Assembly: GCA_002470515.1 (NCBI GenBank)
Contig: DKML01000018.1
Span: 1-24,191 of the forward strand
DNA: 24,191 nt
DNA from: Proteobacteria bacterium UBA7415
Lineage (GTDB): Bacteria; Pseudomonadota; Gammaproteobacteria; Arenicellales; Arenicellaceae
Direction: 5' to 3'
Each line of letters opens with the position of its first letter. The first letter of the stretch is position 1. Positions 1 to 6,482 of the stretch are shown piece by piece. A program made the translations under genes and the position numbers. Below the pieces are notes generated by a model. The model saw only the letters and a program-made list of their open reading frames with translations, ran no database searches and had not been told where the DNA came from.

Positions 1-428
1 CGTCCTTAACTACGCGCTTACGAAAAAACGTATCGTCCCGAAGAATTGGCCTGCGGAGCTAAAATTGTAAGCTACCGAGATATTTGGAAACCAAATAGGA
101 TTGTTGGTTGGTCCAATTAGCCTTCTTATATTGCGATAGTCTTAGCAAATCGATAAAAAGAGTATTCTAGTATTTGAAACGTCTGCTTGGGCAATGTACA
201 GCTAAGCCAAAAGCACTCCTAGGGGTAGAAGGGAATTAGTAAGTTAGCCTACGTTAAGGGCAAATGACTGGCTCTAGTTTGCTAACTAGAGCCAGTCGCC
301 TAAGTGTGTATCGAGGGGAAGTGACAACAAATTACACGTTTACGTACAGACCCGATTTTGGCATAACGCCCTTAATATTGCTTAATCACGGATGAAATCC
401 AAGCAACGCGTGTGCTAGACTATTTTTT
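1..428. other. Left-edge region without a confident gene
   Basis: No gene can be supported here. A reading frame open from the window edge stops at 70 (+ strand, 22 codons). It could be the tail of a gene outside the window, but that length is easily open by chance. The only clear structure is the perfect palindrome at 266-297. The end of this stretch must carry the promoter of the gene at 429, but no convincing -35/-10 pair is visible and there is no good ribosome binding site before that ATG. Confidence 0.5.
266..297. repeat. Perfect 14-bp inverted repeat, 4-nt loop
   Basis: GACTGGCTCTAGTT at 266-279 is followed by the loop TGCT and then its exact reverse complement at 284-297. No T-tract follows on either strand, so it is not a classical intrinsic terminator. 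It could be a Rho-independent-like end of an upstream gene, a protein-binding cruciform, or a recombination or replication site. The structure is certain; the role is unknown. Confidence 0.75.
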
Positions 429-635
429 ATGTTGATTAATAGAAACAATTATCCAGAGCTCAACTACCTTCTATGGGACTACACCCAGCAGATGGTTACC
501 CCTGCGCATGCCTTTGACACATATGAACGCAGGTGGGCACATATTGATAAAAATCGGCTCACCGAGGAAGAACAGGCTCTAATTGAGCAGCTCACGCGAG
601 ACGAAGGCAATAACATTCTTTTGGTTGCTTCATAA
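429..635 (+). CDS. Small hypothetical protein upstream of the AbiEii-like gene
   Basis: A 68-residue soluble, acidic protein with no signal peptide or membrane segment. It is predicted largely helical: an aromatic N-terminal half (LLWDY, YERRW) and a charged half (RLTEEEQALIEQL). I do not recognise the family. It ends 12 nt before the nucleotidyltransferase gene on the same strand, so the two are probably co-transcribed. AbiEii-type toxins are usually preceded by an antitoxin gene, so an antitoxin or partner role is possible. It does not look like the usual AbiEi winged-helix antitoxin, which is much longer. The ATG follows a T-run without a clear Shine-Dalgarno sequence, so the start is uncertain. 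Confidence 0.6.
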   Translation: MLINRNNYPELNYLLWDYTQQMVTPAHAFDTYERRWAHIDKNRLTEEEQALIEQLTRDEGNNILLVAS

Positions 636-647
636 AATATATCCGAA

Positions 648-1400
648 ATGAACTATACGCGTGAGCATCATAGGCGCATCTCTAACGTCTTACATAAATT
701 CAACTCAGAACTATTCCATAACAGCGGGCTTCTCTTTGGTGGTGGCACTCGCATAGCGCTTGAGTTAGGTGAGTTTCGAGTGTCGACGGATATAGACATT
801 GTATGCCCCACTGCTGAGAGCTATCGAGTAGTACGAGAGCAGGTAACCCAATCTTCGCTTGGTTCGCTCGTAACATCTAAATTGGATCTAGCTCGCGAAA
901 TTAGATCAGATAGAGACGCTGTCAGAACAGCGGTCTTGGAGGATGGAGAGCCCATCAAGCTTGAGTTCATTCGTTTTAACGATCCTTTTCTCTCAACTGA
1001 TATTGATCGAGACCTATTCCCGATCCCCGCGCTCGGTCGGGCCACCTGTTTTTATACCAAGCTCTTAGCTAATGCCGATCGGTATTCGCGCACATCAAGA
1101 AAGGACATCATAGATATTTTGGCCATGTGCGAACACTGGGGGACTCTCTCAAAACTAGCTATGGCAGCCGCATCTGAAACCTATGGCCCTGATGTAATTA
1201 CAAGGGCTCTCCGGGTGGCGTTGGAGGACGTAAGAGAGGATCCAAACTCATTTAACGAAATCGCTCGAGGTTTGGGCATTAATAGCGCATATCAAACTAG
1301 ACTCATCGCGACTGCGAATATGCTGACTGATAACTTCCAGTCTATCGCATCGAATAGCCGTGTTAGCGAAAACGGAATTCAGCCGCCGAGTCCGATGTAA
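648..1400 (+). CDS. AbiEii/AbiGii-type nucleotidyltransferase (putative toxin)
   Basis: A 250-residue cytoplasmic protein with the signature of the AbiEii/DUF1814 branch of DNA polymerase beta-like nucleotidyltransferases. The GGGT loop (residues 31-34) is followed by STDIDIV with D48 and D50 as metal ligands. Further on, K138 in FYTKLLANADRY and the RKDIIDI stretch (151-157) match the conserved K...R...KD..D block of the family. Known members act as toxins by transferring nucleotides to tRNA or proteins in type IV-like toxin-antitoxin or abortive-infection systems. It lies 12 nt after a 68-residue gene and about 260 bp before the exonuclease VII-like operon. The fold assignment is firm; the toxin role is inferred. 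The ATG has only a weak ribosome binding site, which fits translation coupled to the upstream gene. Confidence 0.8.
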   Translation: MNYTREHHRRISNVLHKFNSELFHNSGLLFGGGTRIALELGEFRVSTDIDIVCPTAESYRVVREQVTQSSLGSLVTSKLDLAREIRSDRDAVRTAVLEDGEPIKLEFIRFNDPFLSTDIDRDLFPIPALGRATCFYTKLLANADRYSRTSRKDIIDILAMCEHWGTLSKLAMAAASETYGPDVITRALRVALEDVREDPNSFNEIARGLGINSAYQTRLIATANMLTDNFQSIASNSRVSENGIQPPSPM

Positions 1401-1664
1401 TAAGATGTTGATACTGGGGTCTAAGGTGCAACGGAACGGAAAACCACGTTAAGATCATTGTTGGGATGAACCCAATGGGTGAAAGTCGCCCAAATTCTCA
1501 AGGCACCACCCTCCCCAGAGCCACCAAGATTTGTAGAGACCCAAGCCAGAGGGTGATTGAGTACAAACTATTAAGATCAACTCGTGGTAAAGTGAGATCT
1601 GAGGCAACAATGGTTAGACTGACCCGTGCAAGATAAGGCCGAGCAAACAAGCGTGGTAGGTGAC
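1401..1664 (+). other. Intergenic leader before the exonuclease VII-like operon
   Basis: About 260 bp without a gene. It contains a TTGGG-ATGAA-CCCAA hairpin (around 1461-1475), immediately followed by GGGTGAAAGTCGCCC. The GGTGAAAGTC core resembles a loop often seen in domain I of bacterial group II introns, and GTGCAACGG lies upstream. No domain V/VI or reverse transcriptase is present, so this is at most a remnant or a coincidental structured leader. It should also hold the promoter of the downstream operon, but no clear -35/-10 pair was found. Confidence 0.35.
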
Positions 1665-3062
1665 ATGGAAACCGGCCACACTACCCTTTCCCAATATTTG
1701 TTGCGCGCCAAGCAAGCAATATCTCGCACCTATTCAGGTCCTGAGAAAATCATCTCCGAAATTTCCAGCATCAAGAATCACGCAAATGGAAATGTCTATA
1801 TTGAACTTGCAGAATACGCTGGAGAAACCAATGAACGGCGATTGATCGCCAAAGTAAGCGCTACAGTCATGCGCTCTAACCGACGCATTCTGACCGAGTT
1901 TGAAAAACATGCGGGCGAAAAACTTGCGGCAGGAATGAAGGTGCTTATCGAGATCCAAACGACTTACCAAGAAATCTGGGGGATGAGCGTCAACATCGTT
2001 GGAATTGATCACAAATACACCATGGGTGACATGGCGGCGCTCGTAACGGAAATTCGGGAAAAGCTCGTAGCTGAAGGAATCTATAATAGAAACAAGTCTC
2101 GCCCACAACCCTTTGACTATTACGGTATTGGAATCATTGCTCCTTCAGTCTCCGCTGGTTTAGAAGATTTTAACAAGAAATTGGAGAACATTCCGGACAC
2201 CGTGTGTCAAAAACGCATTTCGCACTGCGTATTCCAATCAGACAAAGCCGGCGATGCCATTGCCGTCCTGATTGAAAATATGAACAAGAGCACCACTTCA
2301 TTTGACGCAATCCTTGTCATTCGTGGCGGCGGTGGAAAGTCAGACCTCAACTACTTAAACCACGAACGTCTCGCCCGACAAATCTGTCTGTCTCGGACCC
2401 CTGTTTACGTCGGAATCGGACATGAGACCGATCGCACAATTCTAGATGAAGTGGCAAACCGTTCATTCTCTACCCCAAGTATGGTTGCGAACTTCATCAG
2501 TGAACACATCTGCCAGCGCGCCCAGGACATGGAATCATTTTGGCTCGATATATCTCGCGAAGCGATGACTCGCCTTAAAGACAAGGAAGGCCAATACCGG
2601 GATGGATGGGCAAGCCTGTGCGCGAGCGTGACAGAGTTGAGCAATGAACGAGAGTCTCGATTACAAGCGCACTATCACGATACAATGCGCCTTAGTAGCG
2701 CGTATGTCCACAAAACAGAAAACGAGTTGCTATCGATCAACTCATCACTAACTCAAGGGGTTAACCGCGCCGTCAGTCACATCGAAATTGCCGCAAACCA
2801 GTCTTGGCAGGATTGTCAACGTCAAGGATTGCGGCGCACCGAATTGATGGAGGGTGAAATCCAATCAGCCATGGACCTGTTAGAGACATCAATAAATCAA
2901 ACGCAGCGCGACCTAAAAGACAATGAAGAGCGCGAACGACTCAACAGGGAAGCTTTGTTAGCGCAACAAAAAAAACATCGAGCACAATTGATCACAGCCG
3001 GCCTGGTCGTGGTCATTCTAATGATTATTATTCTGATATTGTGGGGTTTTATTAATGAGTGA
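1665..3062 (+). CDS. Exonuclease VII large subunit-like protein with C-terminal membrane anchor
   Basis: XseA family; exonuclease VII degrades single-stranded DNA processively from either end. Counting from a possible GTG start at 1626, an N-terminal OB-fold region (about 30-130) precedes the nuclease domain (about 155-300). The four residues identified as catalytic in E. coli XseA (D155, R205, H238, D241) have counterparts: D181 in GLEDF, R233 in IRGGGG, and H266 and D269 in GHETD; the FSTPS stretch after the site is kept too. Residues 300-450 form a long coiled coil, as in the family. The usual C-terminal segment with the LARGYS-like motif is absent. In its place is a hydrophobic helix (about 453-475, LITAGLVVVILMIIILILW) with basic residues before it, predicted to anchor the protein in the inner membrane. 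I prefer the ATG at 1665 because an AGG lies just before it, it is near the expected family N-terminus, and the GTG at 1626 has no ribosome binding site. The next gene overlaps it by 8 nt. An element-borne variant, not the housekeeping gene. Confidence 0.88.
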   Translation: METGHTTLSQYLLRAKQAISRTYSGPEKIISEISSIKNHANGNVYIELAEYAGETNERRLIAKVSATVMRSNRRILTEFEKHAGEKLAAGMKVLIEIQTTYQEIWGMSVNIVGIDHKYTMGDMAALVTEIREKLVAEGIYNRNKSRPQPFDYYGIGIIAPSVSAGLEDFNKKLENIPDTVCQKRISHCVFQSDKAGDAIAVLIENMNKSTTSFDAILVIRGGGGKSDLNYLNHERLARQICLSRTPVYVGIGHETDRTILDEVANRSFSTPSMVANFISEHICQRAQDMESFWLDISREAMTRLKDKEGQYRDGWASLCASVTELSNERESRLQAHYHDTMRLSSAYVHKTENELLSINSSLTQGVNRAVSHIEIAANQSWQDCQRQGLRRTELMEGEIQSAMDLLETSINQTQRDLKDNEERERLNREALLAQQKKHRAQLITAGLVVVILMIIILILWGFINE

Positions 3063-3246
3063 AAAAGCGCATTTCCAGACTAGTTTTGAACAACTAAAGA
3101 AAATAGCTAGCGAGTTCAAGAGCGCAGAAAATATGTCCTTGGATGAGATAGAATCAAAATTTAAAATCGCGAAAGAAGCCTATATAGTATGCAAAGGTCG
3201 AATAACAGAGATTAAGGATCTGATCGCACAATCTGAAGAAAGCTAG
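3055..3246 (+). CDS. Exonuclease VII small subunit-like protein
   Basis: A 63-residue protein with the XseB pattern: a first helix SFEQLKKIASEF, a loop ending MSLDEIES, and a second helix KFKIAKEAYIVCKGRITEIKDLI. In the family, several XseB helical hairpins bind along the XseA coiled coil and are needed for activity. It is slightly shorter than typical XseB (about 70-80 residues). Its ATG lies inside the last codons of the large-subunit gene (8-nt overlap), so translation is coupled and the two proteins very likely form one complex. A paired small subunit argues that the unusual large subunit is a functional enzyme and not a decayed copy. Confidence 0.85.
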   Translation: MSEKAHFQTSFEQLKKIASEFKSAENMSLDEIESKFKIAKEAYIVCKGRITEIKDLIAQSEES

Positions 3247-3379
3247 TTCGCTTTGAAAATTATAATTGTAGAACTCGGGTGAAAAGTAATCGTAGCCTAT
3301 TTTTCAACTCCAGCTTGTAGTACATCGGTGTTTACGAGCCTAAAATTTCGTTACCCGCGGATATGTTTTCGGGAAAAAA

Positions 3380-3502
3380 ATGAATTGTGACCAGTGCGGT
3401 GAGCGTCTTCTGGCAGCAACCTGGTTTAGCTTCGCTCGCTTATCGTTGCCGTTCCCTGTAATAGCTCCCGACTGTCTTAACAGAATCAATCGACCCGCCT
3501 AA
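3380..3502 (+). CDS. Possible 40-residue ORF with a CxxC motif
   Basis: ATG at 3380 opens a 40-codon frame starting MNCDQCGERLL, a CxxCG knuckle like the first half of a zinc ribbon. No second pair of cysteines follows, there is no Shine-Dalgarno sequence (the ATG follows an A-run), and its end overlaps the convergent gene by 4 nt. Probably a chance frame or a gene remnant. Confidence 0.15.
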   Translation: MNCDQCGERLLAATWFSFARLSLPFPVIAPDCLNRINRPA

Positions 3503-3921
3503 AACAACGAAGGCTGAAACGAAAGACCGTCAATAGAGATAAGGTGAGCGAACCCGTTATATATGTGGTTATGTTTGAGTGACATGTCGGTGCACAAGTC
3601 TATGTAACGATCAGAATCTGTCTCCCCTGCCCTAGACAGCCCCATGAACTTTCGTCTAATTTCTCGGAACCTTAAAATATCCCGTTTTAGCTCCACGCAC
3701 ACAGCGTCGCGTAGCTCGAGCAATTTAGCTTCTCTGTTGCCACCAGCTGATGCTTTTCGAATGTCCTCAGCGCGATAGCCCAAATATCCAGTTTCCTTTG
3801 TATGCTCTAGAATCGTTCGCAGGGGCATGACCCTGCCAGAGCGGCGATAAAACCATGGATGAGAAGGTTGGTAGCCGTAGATATCGGCCAGTAATTGATA
3901 CGTTGTTCTGTGTTCAGCCAC
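3499..3921 (-). CDS. Hypothetical protein, 140 residues
   Basis: Start is a GTG with a good ribosome binding site (AGGAG, 7-8 nt upstream), which argues for a real gene. The protein is soluble, basic in the middle, and mostly helical (ELRDAVCVELKRDILRFREIRRKF). No catalytic motif, signal peptide or membrane segment is visible, and I do not recognise the family. It lies about 180 bp after the 4103-4312 gene on the same strand and could belong to the same transcript. A sequence resembling the element's TTACG(C)TAGCG operator lies at 4063-4073 upstream, farther away than for other genes. Confidence 0.6.
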   Translation of the reverse strand: MAEHRTTYQLLADIYGYQPSHPWFYRRSGRVMPLRTILEHTKETGYLGYRAEDIRKASAGGNREAKLLELRDAVCVELKRDILRFREIRRKFMGLSRAGETDSDRYIDLCTDMSLKHNHIYNGFAHLISIDGLSFQPSLF

Positions 3922-4102
3922 GTTATGTCTCCTGCCGCATTTGCGACCTCATCAATGCCTCTGGTGCTCGAGGCTGGGCTAGTTGAGCCCTTCAACTACA
4001 CTAAGAATAAGTGCGCTGCTGAATTCATGAGAGAGGTAACGAAAATTTTCTAAAAAGCAGGTTGGTTACGTAGGCGAGCCCTATTATTACCAGGATATAA
4101 GC

Positions 4103-4312
4103 CTACCTGAAGCCCATCACAGGCGGAGACTCCATAGAAGATTCGCATTGAACGGCTATAACCTTTTGTTCTTGCAGATCTCCTATGCACAATGGTTCAT
4201 CTAAGTCTTCAATGTTTACGCCGTTTAACATGATCAGTCGTCGCTCAGAGTACGGATCGGTTTGTATGTCGAACCCGAGCTCTTTGCCTTTTGCGGTTAA
4301 TGCTAAATCCAT
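4103..4312 (-). CDS. Hypothetical protein, 69 residues
   Basis: A small acidic protein, not recognised. It starts 14 nt after the stop of the GNAT-like gene on the same strand, with GGGAAATAG before the ATG as ribosome binding site, so the two form an operon. No cysteine pairs, signal peptide or membrane helix. A regulator or partner of the GNAT-like protein is conceivable from the gene order only. Confidence 0.5.
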   Translation of the reverse strand: MDLALTAKGKELGFDIQTDPYSERRLIMLNGVNIEDLDEPLCIGDLQEQKVIAVQCESSMESPPVMGFR

Positions 4313-4326
4313 TTTCTATTTCCCAG

Positions 4327-4779
4327 TTATGTGGCCATTCTTAAGGTTTTTCGAGACTGGAATGAATCAAGAAGAACTGAATGTAAATCGTTATCTTGCT
4401 CAAATCCAAGCTCAAAAATATTGTCTATACTCTCTGGTATCGCCTGCACTCGCCACATTCTTGAATATCCATTGCTACTTTTGCCTATAAATCCATATTG
4501 AGCGTAGAAGTCATGCAATGTCTGCATCACTTTCGTTTCCCCTCCCCCCATGTACAGCGGCGAGCAGTCAAGAAAAACAAGCTTCGCGCTTTGAACGATC
4601 TCATGGTTGAGGAAGGCCTTCATTAGTTGGTGGCCGCCCATGTTTCCGTTTGATTTAATAAATGAAAGTTCGACAACGCAATTTTGATAATAACCTGGCA
4701 GATAAGCTGCGCCCTCCTCTTCGTTCAAGTCATTTTTCACGCCAAACTCAACAACGCCATATTCAGTTGATATTTTCAT
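4327..4779 (-). CDS. GNAT acetyltransferase-like protein
   Basis: A 150-residue protein with features of the GCN5-related N-acetyltransferase fold: a strand VVELSFIKS, then NMGGHQLMKAFL (about 46-56) in the place of the acetyl-CoA-binding loop and helix, a strand LVFLDCSPL, and FYAQYGF (91-97), the typical C-terminal L.xFYxxxGF element. The loop lacks the full R/QxxGxG/A signature, so coenzyme binding is unproven. The substrate is unknown. First gene of a two-gene operon with the 69-residue gene downstream. Some GNAT proteins on mobile elements are toxins acting on aminoacyl-tRNA, but the usual DUF1778 antitoxin is not next to this one. Confidence 0.5.
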   Translation of the reverse strand: MKISTEYGVVEFGVKNDLNEEEGAAYLPGYYQNCVVELSFIKSNGNMGGHQLMKAFLNHEIVQSAKLVFLDCSPLYMGGGETKVMQTLHDFYAQYGFIGKSSNGYSRMWRVQAIPESIDNIFELGFEQDNDLHSVLLDSFQSRKTLRMAT

Positions 4780-4839
4780 GTGGTACAGGGCCCTTTAGCT
4801 CTCTCGAGAAGTGATCAACAAAGTCTACGAAGGCAACCT

Positions 4840-4854
4840 ACAATTTTCAATTGT
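4840..4854. repeat. Inverted repeat ACAATT-TTC-AATTGT
   Basis: A perfect 6-3-6 inverted repeat about 60 bp upstream of the GNAT-like gene start and just after the terminator of the preceding gene. The position fits an operator for the GNAT-like operon; a chance AT-rich palindrome is also possible. Confidence 0.3.
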
Positions 4855-4855
4855 G

Positions 4856-4885
4856 AAAAAAAGAGTGTTTTTCCCACTCGGTGGG
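4856..4885 (-). terminator. Intrinsic terminator after the 4902-5591 gene
   Basis: Read on the minus strand, just after the stop of the 229-residue gene: GAGTG-GGAAAAA-CACTC followed by seven T. An alternative overlapping stem CCCAC-CGA-GTGGG precedes it. Stem, loop and uninterrupted T-tract make this the best intrinsic terminator in the window. Confidence 0.75.
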
Positions 4886-4901
4886 CGAAAATAGTTGGAG
4901 G

Positions 4902-5591
4902 CTAGATCCGGGCGGTGGTTGAACAAGCTGTTTCAAGGTCGGTTATTGCTTGTTCAGCGCACGCAGTATGTAGCGGGGAGGGTTCAGCATTAGCAATCGC
5001 TGTGTGGGTGTTCACGCTCACGGCTTCACCCTCTTTCAAATCAAAAGCAACGGTAGATCTATCATTCCCCGGGCCACTCATCTTAAAACCCACCCACTCT
5101 CCTGCAGTAAACTTGTTCGAAAGGTCTTTTATCGCATGTTGCATGCTCAAAGTCTCTGAATTCAAGTCATTCCACGTAACCAGCTTTTCGAAACGAACCT
5201 CACCAACGTAGAATTCAACTGGTAAACCATCGTCAAACAGCGGTTCACCTGGCGCGGTATAGATATAACTACTGGGCGTAGTTAAATAGACTTCTAACTC
5301 GTCTGGCTTAGCGAGCAAATGCATAAAAAGGTTGGTCGCGGCCGCCAGCTCTTGTTCGCTCAACCTTAAATTTTGCAAGGCTTCCAATCCTTTGTCGTCC
5401 AGTCGCTTGGAGCCGATTTCATTTACAAGTTTGAACGTGTTTTGGTATGAGTCAGGTTTGTACTCGTACTGGTCGAGAACCGTTTTAAGCTCTTGATCAA
5501 ACCGGTCGAGAGACCCCTTCCCGAACAGAATTTGATCGAAACCCTGGAACAATCGCTTCTCTTTACTGGTGGGGTCTTGTGAGGAGCTCAT
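4902..5591 (-). CDS. Hypothetical protein, 229 residues
   Basis: A soluble acidic protein, not recognised. The N-terminal half is helical (residues 10-95, including FDQILFGKGSLDRFDQELKTV). The C-terminal half looks beta-rich (VEFYVGEVRFEKL; GEWVGFKMSGPG; STVAFDLKEGEAVSVNTH). No signal peptide, membrane helix or metal site is visible. CGGGAAC before the ATG serves as ribosome binding site, and an intrinsic terminator follows at 4856-4885, so it may be a monocistronic unit. There is a 180-bp gap to the upstream triple-repeat gene on the same strand. Confidence 0.6.
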   Translation of the reverse strand: MSSSQDPTSKEKRLFQGFDQILFGKGSLDRFDQELKTVLDQYEYKPDSYQNTFKLVNEIGSKRLDDKGLEALQNLRLSEQELAAATNLFMHLLAKPDELEVYLTTPSSYIYTAPGEPLFDDGLPVEFYVGEVRFEKLVTWNDLNSETLSMQHAIKDLSNKFTAGEWVGFKMSGPGNDRSTVAFDLKEGEAVSVNTHTAIANAEPSPLHTACAEQAITDLETACSTTARI

Positions 5592-5774
5592 GTTCCCGTT
5601 GTGTTTGTATTAGCCGTATTGCGCACAGCGTAGCTAAAAGACCGGTGCTGCGCAATCGTGAAGGACTAGATTACAAAGCGTATGATTAGGCAGCAGCCAG
5701 CGCTCTCATTGCTTAGTTCTGCCTAGGGTTGAGACTATAGATGTCGCATCCATACCGTCTTCAATGTCGTTCTC

Positions 5775-6278
5775 TCATAGTTTGTCTCGAACATGGCCAT
5801 AACCCAGGCCCGCAAGGGTTGCTATGGAGAGGGCGGACTCAAGGCGACCCTTGTAACGATACATTCGTCTGCTCTTTGGTGGCATATCCGCTAGATCTGT
5901 CACATCAGATCCTTCTTGAAGGTTTTGATGCCAGGCGCGTCTAACCAAATGATCTGGAGTTTTGTCTACCCACGTGGCTATCTCTTTAAAAGTGAGCTTC
6001 TGCCCTTTATATACCCACATCTTGGCCCGCCCCCGCTTGTATTTTGCGATTCTGCGCTTGCAGCATTGATCTTCTTGCCATCCGTTGAGAATGTGAAAGA
6101 TTGCGATCGTGGGATATTCGCAAAGCGCTTCGAGTTCGACAATAGTGGCTCTTTGACCTTCATACACAAACTGCTTCGCTGTCACGAGCGTTTCTTTTGC
6201 TTGAATTGACAGCGGCGTGTCGAGCAACGCTTGTCGCTGTGTTCTTTTGGATTTTCTTCTTGGGCCCTTCCCCTTCAT
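5775..6278 (-). CDS. Triple HTH-like repeat protein (copy 1)
   Basis: A 167-residue, very basic protein (N-terminus KGKGPRRKSKRTQR) with three copies of a 40-residue unit of the form Y-x-G-x4-T-x-x-E-[IL]-A...V-R. Unit 1 is about 36-66 (VYEGQRATIVELEALC), unit 2 about 88-128 (VYKGQKLTFKEIATWV... then EGSDVTDL), and unit 3 about 139-167 (RYKGRLESALSIATLA...GHVRDKL). The units look like small helix-turn-helix modules, as in the DNA-binding repeats of some phage and homing-endonuclease proteins. The 18158-18709 protein has the same architecture. A DNA-binding function is inferred from the repeats and the positive charge. Transcribed towards the 4902-5591 gene; no strong ribosome binding site is visible. 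Confidence 0.6.
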   Translation of the reverse strand: MKGKGPRRKSKRTQRQALLDTPLSIQAKETLVTAKQFVYEGQRATIVELEALCEYPTIAIFHILNGWQEDQCCKRRIAKYKRGRAKMWVYKGQKLTFKEIATWVDKTPDHLVRRAWHQNLQEGSDVTDLADMPPKSRRMYRYKGRLESALSIATLAGLGYGHVRDKL

Positions 6279-6482
6279 TTTGATTAGGTGTGTAACGTCT
6301 TCGCCAGACTTGATCTCAGAAATCCAAAGACAAGTATTCCATACTCAATATGTGGGGGCAAACCGAGACAAGAACTTAATAAACAAAGGAGGGAGGGATG
6401 TGGTAGATGGACGAACTAACCGGTGACGTGAAATGCAGAGGATGGCCACAACACCTGACCACCCTCCGTATTAGCCTTACGG

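Noticed and set aside
1..70. Tail of a plus-strand gene entering from the left edge
   Set aside because: Only 22 open codons with no recognisable motif; too short to tell from chance.
1415..1625. Group II intron
   Set aside because: Only one motif-like loop is present; no domain V, no catalytic triad hairpin and no reverse transcriptase. Kept only as a low-confidence finding on RNA structure.
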